Shown here: positions 13,171-18,933 of the stretch, one piece after another
How the letters are laid out: every line of letters starts with the position of its first letter
How positions within the stretch are numbered: position 1 is the stretch's first letter
Source of the DNA: Candidatus Omnitrophota bacterium
Lineage (GTDB): Bacteria > NPL-UPA2 > BS750m-G34
Assembly (NCBI GenBank): GCA_016783345.1
Contig: JADHWT010000008.1
Coordinates: 1-18,933 of the forward strand
Length of the DNA stretch: 18,933 nt
Direction: 5' to 3'
Program-made: the position numbers and the translations under genes
Notes under the pieces: model-generated
Told to the model about the DNA's origin: nothing
Databases searched by the model: none
Seen by the model: only the letters and a program-made list of their open reading frames with translations

Positions 13171-14012
13171 TTTATTATCTCAGTCCCTATCCCTTTATCC
13201 GTAAAGACCTCAAGTAAAAGCGCATGTTTTATGCGCCCGTCAATAATATGGACCTTGGGCACACCTCTCTCTAAAGCTGTTTCTCCTGCCCGGACTTTAG
13301 GAATCATCCCCTTTCCGATGATCCCGTCTCTTATAAATTCTTTGATATCCCCTTTCTTAAAGGTAGGGATAAGGGTAGAGGGATCCTCCGGGTTTCGCAT
13401 TATTCCGGAGACATCTGTCATAAAAATTATCTTTTCAGCAGGAATACTGGAGGCTATCTCTCCGGCAAAATGGTCAGCATTAATATTTAAAAGCTGACCT
13501 TTATCCCGCGCAAGAGGAGCCAGGACATATATACAATCTTCATTTTTTAAAAGATCTACCAAAACCGGACTTACCTCTATTACCTCCCCTACAAAGCCGA
13601 GCTCTTTCTTAATCTGCCCGGCCTTAATAAAATCAGCCTCTTTATCTGTCAGTCCCTTAGCTTTTGCCCCCTTACTTTGTATCATCTCCAGTATATCTTT
13701 ATTGACTTTATTAATCAACACATCTTCTACTATATCAAGGGTCTCTTTATCTGTCACGCGCAGTCCATCGATAAAATTAGCTTTTTTTCTGGCTCCGATA
13801 AGTGCCTGATTGATAAAAGGACCTCCCCCATGGACAACTACTACCTTTATGCCCGCAAAATGCAAGAAAATAATATCCTCTATAGTAGTAGGTTTCAGGT
13901 CATTATTTAGCGCGCTCCCGCCGTATTTGATGACCACAACCTTTCCCCGAAACCGCCGGATATACGGGAGGGCCTCGATCAGAACATCTGCCTTTTTAAT
14001 AAACTCTTTCAT
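13167..14012 (-). CDS. argB: acetylglutamate kinase
   Basis: ArgB phosphorylates N-acetylglutamate and is the usual point of arginine feedback in cyclic pathways. The amino-acid kinase fold shows VVIKYGGSAL near the N-terminus, VVVHGGGPFINQ for the glycine-rich substrate loop, and a C-terminal GMIPKVRAGETAL. The product is 281 residues from the ATG at 14012; an in-frame TTG at 14018 would add two. I prefer the ATG, two bases after the argJ TGA. Four bases overlap argD. Whether the N-terminal helix needed for arginine inhibition is present cannot be settled by eye, but MKEFIKKADVLIEALPYI is a plausible short version. Confidence 0.95.
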   Translation of the reverse strand: MKEFIKKADVLIEALPYIRRFRGKVVVIKYGGSALNNDLKPTTIEDIIFLHFAGIKVVVVHGGGPFINQALIGARKKANFIDGLRVTDKETLDIVEDVLINKVNKDILEMIQSKGAKAKGLTDKEADFIKAGQIKKELGFVGEVIEVSPVLVDLLKNEDCIYVLAPLARDKGQLLNINADHFAGEIASSIPAEKIIFMTDVSGIMRNPEDPSTLIPTFKKGDIKEFIRDGIIGKGMIPKVRAGETALERGVPKVHIIDGRIKHALLLEVFTDKGIGTEIIK

Positions 14013-14014
14013 AA

Positions 14015-15199
14015 TCAAGTCCGATAATGAGCATTAATATGGACATATTCCGGGGTTAAATCACATCCCCATGCCTTTGCCCTGGCCTTTCCTTTACAAA
14101 GGTCAATGAGGAAAGAAACTTTTTTATTGCCCATCTTTTTGGATAAAAACTTAGGATTAAAATTTACCTTCTTTCCAGAGCGGAATACGTTTACCCCCTG
14201 TATCCATATCTTTACTTTTTTCTCATTGATATTTCCCCTCATACCTATAGACGCAAGGATCCTTCCCCAATTAGGGTCCCTGCCAAAGACCATCGCCTTT
14301 ATTAGATTAGACGCTGTTACCCCTTTACTCATCTCCCTGGCCTCTTTTAGTGTCCCGGCATTTATAACTTGCGCCTCGATAAGCCGCGTAGCGCCCTCGC
14401 CATCCAGGACCAGCTGCCGGGCAAGGTCTGTCAGAAGTTCTTCCAATGCCCCTGCAAATAAAAAGTAGTCTTTCCCTTTTCCGGAGATTAGAGGATTCTG
14501 TGCCCGGCCATTTGCCATGATAAAGAGAGAATCATTCGTGCTCATGTCGCCATCTATAGTTATCTGATTAAATGAATCCTCTGTCTTTTCCTTTAAGGCA
14601 GTTTTTAAAAGAGGAGAAGTAATATTGCAGTCAGTTGTAACAAAAGAAAGCAGGGTTGCCATTCGCGGAGCAATCATCCCGCTGCCTTTAGCCATCCCGC
14701 CAAGGGTTACTTTCTTCCCTTTAATCTTTATAGTAACACCCGCTGTCTTAGGCCGTGTGTCAGTGGTGAGTATCGCCATACTTGCCTTTTTTCCGCCATT
14801 TGGGCTTAAGCCCATGGCTAAATCCGGCAGAGCCTTCTCAACCTTTTCTATAGACAATCTCTCTCCAATAACTCCTGTTGAGGCAACCAGCACATCTGTT
14901 TCACTTATGCCTAATTCTTTAGCTACCTTCCGACACATCCTTCTTGCATAAGTTTCTCCTTCCTTACCAGTAGCAGCATTGGCACAGCCGCTATTTATAA
15001 CTATTGCCTGGGCATATCCATCTTTTAAGTACGTCTGGCTGAGGACTACAGGCGCTGCCTTAATACTATTGCAGGTAAAGACGCCTGCTGCATGAGAGAG
15101 AAAAGGAGAGCTTATAAGGGCAAGGTCTAATCCTTTTTCTTTTATACCCGCGCGGATCCCGGAGGCCAGAAAACCTTTGGGAGAGGTAATGCCAGTCAT
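14015..15199 (-). CDS. argJ: glutamate N-acetyltransferase / acetylornithine acetyltransferase
   Basis: ArgJ moves the acetyl group from N-acetylornithine back to glutamate and so closes the acetyl cycle. It is an Ntn-type hydrolase made as a precursor that cleaves itself before a nucleophilic Thr. The site is visible as KGSGMIAPRMATLL, with the cut expected between A181 and T182. The 394-residue length is normal. Whether it is bifunctional (also using acetyl-CoA) cannot be told from the sequence. No argA or argE is seen nearby, which fits a cyclic pathway. It overlaps argC by four bases (ATGA) and is followed by argB after two. Confidence 0.96.
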   Translation of the reverse strand: MTGITSPKGFLASGIRAGIKEKGLDLALISSPFLSHAAGVFTCNSIKAAPVVLSQTYLKDGYAQAIVINSGCANAATGKEGETYARRMCRKVAKELGISETDVLVASTGVIGERLSIEKVEKALPDLAMGLSPNGGKKASMAILTTDTRPKTAGVTIKIKGKKVTLGGMAKGSGMIAPRMATLLSFVTTDCNITSPLLKTALKEKTEDSFNQITIDGDMSTNDSLFIMANGRAQNPLISGKGKDYFLFAGALEELLTDLARQLVLDGEGATRLIEAQVINAGTLKEAREMSKGVTASNLIKAMVFGRDPNWGRILASIGMRGNINEKKVKIWIQGVNVFRSGKKVNFNPKFLSKKMGNKKVSFLIDLCKGKARAKAWGCDLTPEYVHINAHYRT

Positions 15200-16242
15200 G
15201 GGAGAACTGGTAGGCCAAGTAAAGCAGTTTCTTCCGGAAACCCAAGCATGAGATTCATATTCTGGACAGCCTGGCCAGAAGCGCCTTTAACCAGATTATC
15301 AATTGCCGAAACCACAATCACATGTTTTGTTTTTTCCGAAAGTGCAATCCCCAGCTCACAAATGTTTGTCCCCCGCACGAATTTTGTCTCCGGGAGTTCT
15401 CCATGCGGAAGCACGTGGATAAACTGTTCTCCCTTATAAGAGCTAAGAAAAACCTCTCTCAGTTTCTCTATCTTAACAACTTCTTTTAATTCAAGATAGA
15501 CCGTTGCAAGTATACCCCTGTTCATGGGGATAAGATGCGGAGAAAATAATATAGAGACATTTCCCTTGAGGAGATTAGATAAGACCTCTTCCATTTCAGG
15601 CTGGTGCCGGTGCAAACCAATATTATACGCCTTTACGCTTTCGTGGCACTCTGCATGGATGATTTTAAGGCTCTCTGTTCTGCCTGCGCCTGATACCCCG
15701 CTCTTTGCGTCAGCTATTATAGCTCCCTTGACAAGACCTGCTTTAAGAAGCGGGAATGTAGCTAACGTGACGGCAGTAGGATAACAACCCGGATTTGCAA
15801 CCAGGTTACTTCCCTTAATCTCATCCCTGTAAATCTCACTGAGGCCATAGACAGCTTCTTTTAAAAATTCCTGAGCTGTATGTTTTACTCCATACCACTT
15901 CTCGTAGGTGTCTTTGTTCTTCAATCTAAAATCAGCCGATAGATCAATGACCTTAAGTCCTTTTTTCATTAAATGAGGGACTACCTCTAAAGAGACCTTG
16001 TGGGGAAGCGCCAGAAATACTACTTCGCAAAGACCCACAAGCTTCTCTATATCGAGGTTTTCACACGGAAGAGAAATCTTCCCCCGAAACTGCGGGAAAA
16101 TATTTTCTATTCTTTCTACTTTCTCTATCTTGGCTGCTACATAGGTTATCTCGACGTGGGGATGACCCAGGAGGAGCCGGATGAGCTCCTCTCCGGCATA
16201 ACCGGTAGCGCCAACAATTCCTGCCTTAATTTTTTTAGACAT
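15196..16242 (-). CDS. argC: N-acetyl-gamma-glutamyl-phosphate reductase
   Basis: ArgC reduces N-acetylglutamyl phosphate to the semialdehyde with NADPH. The nucleotide-binding GATGYAGEELIRLL (11-24) and the catalytic C153 in NPGCYPTA are intact. The 348-residue length is usual. It is the first arg gene of the operon and lies 21 bp after the beta-barrel protein gene. No clear Shine-Dalgarno site is seen before the ATG, and no ArgR-like palindrome or convincing promoter precedes it, so transcription from further upstream is likely. Confidence 0.96.
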   Translation of the reverse strand: MSKKIKAGIVGATGYAGEELIRLLLGHPHVEITYVAAKIEKVERIENIFPQFRGKISLPCENLDIEKLVGLCEVVFLALPHKVSLEVVPHLMKKGLKVIDLSADFRLKNKDTYEKWYGVKHTAQEFLKEAVYGLSEIYRDEIKGSNLVANPGCYPTAVTLATFPLLKAGLVKGAIIADAKSGVSGAGRTESLKIIHAECHESVKAYNIGLHRHQPEMEEVLSNLLKGNVSILFSPHLIPMNRGILATVYLELKEVVKIEKLREVFLSSYKGEQFIHVLPHGELPETKFVRGTNICELGIALSEKTKHVIVVSAIDNLVKGASGQAVQNMNLMLGFPEETALLGLPVLP

Positions 16243-16263
16243 TTTAAAAGGGTGAGTGGAATA

Positions 16264-17043
16264 TTAGAAGCGGTTGGTGAGTCCTACGCTCACACCAAAT
16301 TCATCAAAGAAGCGGCCTTCTACACTTAAAATTCCTGTGCCGCTGATAATGTCTTCCCAATCAAAGGGGAAATCAAATCCTGCTGTAATCCCTACTTTAT
16401 TCTTATTTTCCCCTGAGAGATCATACTCAACACTATTAACAGTAAACTTATTACTTATTTCCCGATGTGCGAAAGTAACACCTATATAAGGGAAAAATGG
16501 ACCTGCTTTTAGCTGAGAAAGTAAAGATGTCTGAATATTGTTCTCTTTATATTTATAAGAAGCTGAATAAATATCTACCGTGGAACCATCTGCAACAAAC
16601 TTGACCTCCTCAATGTCCGGGCAAGTACCATAGTACTGGCCGTCTAAAATGAGCTTGAAGCCCCATGGCTCATATTCATATAGCCTGAGCATGAACCCGC
16701 CCCCAAAGGCAAATCCCCACTCCATCTTCTCTTCGATATCCGCTGTTGTATCTTTATGCTCAAGATGAGATGTGCCAAGCCGCACATAAAAATCCAGGAA
16801 ATCATTTACATTTACTGTGCCTTTTAGAAAAACCCATTGTCCCTCTTCAGTCTGATTATTATCAGAGTTATCCGGGGATATATCGCTTTCAAAAATAAAA
16901 TTTGTCTCCAGGCTTAACTGCCCTTGATTATGCTCTGCCTCTTCTTTCATTACACCTACAGGATTACCGCTCATGATAGCCCAGGATGGAGCTGCAATAA
17001 CTAAAAACACCCCAACTACTAAAACTTTTAAAAATCTATTCAT
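16264..17043 (-). CDS. outer-membrane beta-barrel protein (uncharacterised)
   Basis: The first 22 residues (MNRFLKVLVVGVFLVIAAPSWA) are a clear Sec signal peptide with cleavage expected after SWA. The remaining 237 residues alternate polar and hydrophobic positions with many aromatic and Gly residues (for example FYVRLG, GFAFGGGFMLRLY, FPYIGVTFAH, SVGLTNRF). The chain ends in Phe, the usual C-terminal signal for outer-membrane assembly. The segment length allows roughly 8-10 strands. I do not recognise a specific family. It has a good AAAGGAA ribosome site, starts 19 bp after rpsI and ends 21 bp before argC, so it seems to be co-transcribed with unrelated genes. Confidence 0.75.
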   Translation of the reverse strand: MNRFLKVLVVGVFLVIAAPSWAIMSGNPVGVMKEEAEHNQGQLSLETNFIFESDISPDNSDNNQTEEGQWVFLKGTVNVNDFLDFYVRLGTSHLEHKDTTADIEEKMEWGFAFGGGFMLRLYEYEPWGFKLILDGQYYGTCPDIEEVKFVADGSTVDIYSASYKYKENNIQTSLLSQLKAGPFFPYIGVTFAHREISNKFTVNSVEYDLSGENKNKVGITAGFDFPFDWEDIISGTGILSVEGRFFDEFGVSVGLTNRF

Positions 17044-17062
17044 TGAATTTCCTTTTTATATT

Positions 17063-17461
17063 TTATCGTTTAGAGAACTGGAAACGTGCCCGGGCTGAAC
17101 GAAGACCGTATTTCTTCCTCTCTTTTTTTCTGGAATCTCGCGTGAGGAACCCCTTTTGTTTGAGGATACTTTTAAAACTGTCATCGCTCGACAAAAGCGC
17201 CCGGCTTATACCCAACCGCACTGCCTCAGCCTGGCTGGAAATCCCCCCGCCGAAAACCTGCGCCCGAATATTAAATTTACCATCGGTCTTGGTCAAGACA
17301 AGAGGCGCCTTAAAGACTGTAATCAGATTCTGGCGCTGAAAATAGTCCAGAGGCTTGCGGCCATTCACCTGCATCTCGCCATTGCCGGGAAAAAGATAGA
17401 CCTTGGCAATTGCAGTCTTTCTCTTCCCGGTACCGTAAAATTTTGTTTTTTCTTCAGCCAT
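17063..17461 (-). CDS. rpsI: 30S ribosomal protein S9 (uS9)
   Basis: S9 binds the 3' major domain of 16S rRNA; its C-terminal tail reaches the P-site tRNA. The N-terminal YGTGKRKTAIAKVYLFPG and C-terminal YGLRSARARFQFSKR are diagnostic, including the final SKR tail. The 132-residue length is normal. Its ATG overlaps the rplM stop by one base (TAATG), the classic L13-S9 pair. Confidence 0.98.
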   Translation of the reverse strand: MAEEKTKFYGTGKRKTAIAKVYLFPGNGEMQVNGRKPLDYFQRQNLITVFKAPLVLTKTDGKFNIRAQVFGGGISSQAEAVRLGISRALLSSDDSFKSILKQKGFLTRDSRKKERKKYGLRSARARFQFSKR

Positions 17462-17904
17462 TAGACTTTAAACTCCAGAGGAACGGGCTGCTGGGCTGCG
17501 TGAGAATGTTCGGGCCCGGCAAATATCTTTAGTTTTTTTATCATCTCTCTGGCAAGACGGTTTTTAGGAAGCATCCCTTTAACGGCCTGATGAATGACTT
17601 CCTCAGGCCGTCTCTCCAGCATCTCTTCCAGCGTCCTTTCCTTTAATCCGCCATGATAACCGGAATAACTATAATACATTTTCTTTTTAAGCTTGTCCCC
17701 GGTAACAGATATTTTTTTAGCGTTTACAACGACCACATAATCACCGGTATCAACATGCGGAGTAAAGATGCTTTTATTTTTTCCTCTCAAGATATTGGCT
17801 ATTACTACAGCCAATTTACCCAGGACCTTTCCCTCGGCATCGATGAGATACCATTTCCGCTCTTTCTCTACATCTTCTTTTTTAGCCAAAAATGTCTTCT
17901 GCAT
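17461..17904 (-). CDS. rplM: 50S ribosomal protein L13 (uL13)
   Basis: L13 is an early-assembly 23S rRNA-binding protein. The motifs KWYLIDAEGKVLGKLAV, HVDTGDYVVVVNA and GMLPKNRLAREMIKKLKIFAGPEHSHAAQQP identify it. I set the start at the ATG at 17904 (147 residues). A reading from 17928 would place eight extra codons across the -10 box and give an atypical N-terminus. The ATG is only ten bases after the -10, so the mRNA has almost no leader, and I see no Shine-Dalgarno sequence. Confidence 0.97.
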   Translation of the reverse strand: MQKTFLAKKEDVEKERKWYLIDAEGKVLGKLAVVIANILRGKNKSIFTPHVDTGDYVVVVNAKKISVTGDKLKKKMYYSYSGYHGGLKERTLEEMLERRPEEVIHQAVKGMLPKNRLAREMIKKLKIFAGPEHSHAAQQPVPLEFKV

Positions 17905-17914
17905 GGTAAAGATA

Positions 17915-17943
17915 ATTATATGCCACACATATTTCTATGTCAA
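17915..17943 (-). promoter_or_regulatory. consensus promoter of rplM-rpsI and probably downstream genes
   Basis: On the minus strand TTGACA (17943-17938), a spacer of exactly 17 bases and TATAAT (17920-17915) form a full consensus sigma70-type promoter. The TGA inside the -35 box is the stop codon of queF. Predicted initiation near 17908-17907 leaves three or four bases before the rplM ATG. Confidence 0.85.
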
Positions 17944-18368
17944 GGATATTCTGCCTCCACCTTTGCCGAGATCCCGCCTCGCTGGTGCCAGAGGGTAACA
18001 ATCTTAACCCAGCGCGGCCTTACTGTTTTAACAAAGTTCTCCATAATTTTATTCGTAGCATGTTCTTGAAAGACAGGAAGATTGCGGTACGCATTTAGAT
18101 AAAGTTTCAGGGATTTTTCTTCAACTAAGTATCTCTCAGGTTTATATTGGACGATGATTTCAGCAAAATCAGGAAGACCTGTCTTGGGGCATACTGAGGT
18201 AAATTCATTTGTTTTTAGTTCTACGAGATAATCTTTATCTTTGTACTTATTTTCAATAGTCCGAAGACCTGGCCTTATTATAAGACTTCGGATAGCCTTC
18301 TGCCTTCCCTTATAACCGCCTAAGCCAAAGGGCAGCTTTTTATTCCTTATCCTTTTTGAGTTTTTCAA
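17940..18368 (-). CDS. queF: NADPH-dependent 7-cyano-7-deazaguanine (preQ0) reductase, short type
   Basis: QueF reduces preQ0 to preQ1 in queuosine synthesis, a tRNA wobble modification. The nucleophile and acid are seen in FTSVCPKTGLPDFA (C60, D67). The SKSLKLYL-like motif appears as EKSLKLYLNAYRN, followed by FQEHATNKI. The 142-residue length matches the single-domain (B. subtilis-like) type. The start is uncertain: no ATG is available, and TTG at 18368 is used here because it precedes the conserved region and lies ten bases after the tRNA CCA end. No good ribosome site precedes it. Its TGA stop is part of the rplM -35 box. Confidence 0.9.
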   Translation of the reverse strand: MKNSKRIRNKKLPFGLGGYKGRQKAIRSLIIRPGLRTIENKYKDKDYLVELKTNEFTSVCPKTGLPDFAEIIVQYKPERYLVEEKSLKLYLNAYRNLPVFQEHATNKIMENFVKTVRPRWVKIVTLWHQRGGISAKVEAEYP

Positions 18369-18378
18369 TTTAAAAAAA

Positions 18379-18452
18379 TGGTGAGGGCGGAAGGAATCGA
18401 ACCTTCGTTGGCGGCTTAAAAGGCCGCTGCTCTACCCCTGAGCTACGCCCCC
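18379..18452 (-). tRNA. tRNA-Lys (anticodon UUU), CCA encoded
   Basis: The minus strand folds into a complete 74-base cloverleaf. Acceptor stem GGGGGCG pairs with CGCCCTC (one G-U). The D arm has stem GCTC/GAGC, and the anticodon arm GCGGC-CTTTTAA-GCCGC has TTT at positions 34-36. A four-base variable loop follows, then T arm GAAGG-TTCGATT-CCTTC, and A plus an encoded CCA. The first ten bases overlap the 3' end of purA. Confidence 0.96.
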
Positions 18453-18933
18453 AAAAGATTTTCCTCTACTATTATAGTCTCGGAACGCTTAGGCCCAATT
18501 GAAATAATGCTGATATCTATTCCGATAAGCTTACTTATCTTGTCGAGGTATTCCTTTGCCTTTTGGGGCAGGTCTTCAAACCTGGTAATACCCCTGGTAC
18601 TCGTGTTCCATCCATCCACTTCTTCATAGATAGGTCTGGCCTCTTCTATTTCTCTTAAAAGGCTGGGAAATGTTGTGAGGCGTTTGCCTTTATATTCATA
18701 GGCAACAGCTATCTTTATCTTATCCAGCCCATCCAGGACATCTAATTTTGTAATGGCCAGTCTATCCAGTCCATTAACAATACTTGCATAACGTACCACT
18801 ACAGCGTCAAACCACCCGCACCGTCTGGGTCTTAAGGTTGTTGCACCGTATTCTTTGCCTTTTATCCTCATCTTTTCCTCAAATTGAGGTTCGAATTGAG
18901 TCGGTAGAGGCCCTTCTCCTACGCGGGTAGTAT
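18443..18933 (-). CDS. purA: adenylosuccinate synthetase, C-terminal part (cut by window edge)
   Basis: PurA makes adenylosuccinate from IMP, aspartate and GTP, the first committed AMP step. The window holds the last 162 codons of an enzyme usually about 430 long. The reading frame continues off the right edge with TTRVGEGPLPTQ, so no start is present here. Motifs are GATTLRPRRCGWFDAV, where the family usually has GATTGRPRRCGW, DVLDGLDKIKIAVAY, and the C-terminal TRGITRFEDLP and SIISIGPKRSETI. The TAG stop (18445-18443) lies inside the tRNA-Lys gene, so the last codons of purA and the 5' acceptor strand share DNA. Confidence 0.95.
   Translation of the reverse strand, partial: TTRVGEGPLPTQFEPQFEEKMRIKGKEYGATTLRPRRCGWFDAVVVRYASIVNGLDRLAITKLDVLDGLDKIKIAVAYEYKGKRLTTFPSLLREIEEARPIYEEVDGWNTSTRGITRFEDLPQKAKEYLDKISKLIGIDISIISIGPKRSETIIVEENLLGA
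18471..18498 (-). promoter_or_regulatory. possible tRNA-Lys promoter inside purA
   Basis: A consensus TATAAT (18476-18471) with TTGGGC sixteen bases upstream (18498-18493) lies in the last codons of purA. Initiation near 18464 would give a precursor with about 12 extra 5' bases. The -35 is weak, so read-through from purA may also supply the tRNA. Confidence 0.45.

Noticed and set aside
16243..16330. ArgR box or separate promoter before argC
   Set aside because: I saw no paired TGAAT/ATTCA-like sites and no -35/-10 pair with acceptable spacing.
17905..17928. Extended rplM start (MWHIIIFT)
   Set aside because: These codons lie across the consensus -10 box. L13 proteins normally begin near the MQKTFLAKKE position.
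1..18933. CRISPR array, rRNA genes, transposase or integrase genes
   Set aside because: No regular repeat-spacer pattern, rRNA-like sequence or recombinase motif was seen on either strand.

Overview
The window looks like chromosomal DNA of a diderm (Gram-negative type) bacterium. It is dominated by one long set of minus-strand biosynthetic and housekeeping genes. The diderm reading rests on lysA/dapF/dapA (lysine and meso-diaminopimelate) and on a secreted beta-barrel protein ending in Phe. The lineage cannot be fixed from sequence alone. The gene order argCJBD-x-FGH next to lysA-dapF-dapA, downstream of rplM-rpsI, is not enterobacterial. A Candidatus Omnitrophota-like or other uncultured lineage is my tentative guess, not something shown here.

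Layout in minus-strand transcription order (right to left): the C-terminal part of purA runs off the right edge. Its stop codon lies inside a tRNA-Lys(UUU) gene. Then come queF, rplM and rpsI (with a consensus promoter before rplM), an outer-membrane beta-barrel protein, and a near-complete arginine operon: argC, argJ, argB, argD, a metal-dependent TIM-barrel protein, argF, argG and argH. Spacing is very tight, mostly 1-17 bp overlaps or gaps of a few bases. argJ recycles the acetyl group, so the cluster covers glutamate to arginine apart from carbamoyl phosphate supply. After two insert-like plus-strand blocks come lysA, dapF and the N-terminal part of dapA, which runs off the left edge.

Two plus-strand blocks interrupt the minus-strand series. 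The first (4509-7625), between argH and lysA, is a three-gene sugar or polyol cassette: a Gfo/Idh/MocA oxidoreductase, a ROK-family repressor and a xylose-isomerase-like TIM-barrel protein. Its consensus promoter has a -10 box embedded in a 14-bp-arm palindrome, a likely site for the ROK repressor. The second (about 1431-3190), between lysA and dapF, is a HipB/HipA toxin-antitoxin module. It is visibly richer in G+C than its neighbours, is flanked by an exact 10-bp direct repeat, and is preceded by three 14-bp pseudo-palindromic operators spaced exactly 49 bp apart.

The enzymes themselves are ordinary. The items most worth a second look are the hipBA insertion with its regular operator array; the EndoIV-like TIM-barrel gene translationally embedded in the arginine operon; the palindromic repeat inserted in frame in argG; the series of promoters placed so close to start codons that almost no leader remains (lysA, dapF, rplM, hipB); and the purA/tRNA-Lys/queF/rplM packing, in which stop codons double as tRNA or promoter sequence. 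I saw no clear evidence of a wholly new multi-gene system.
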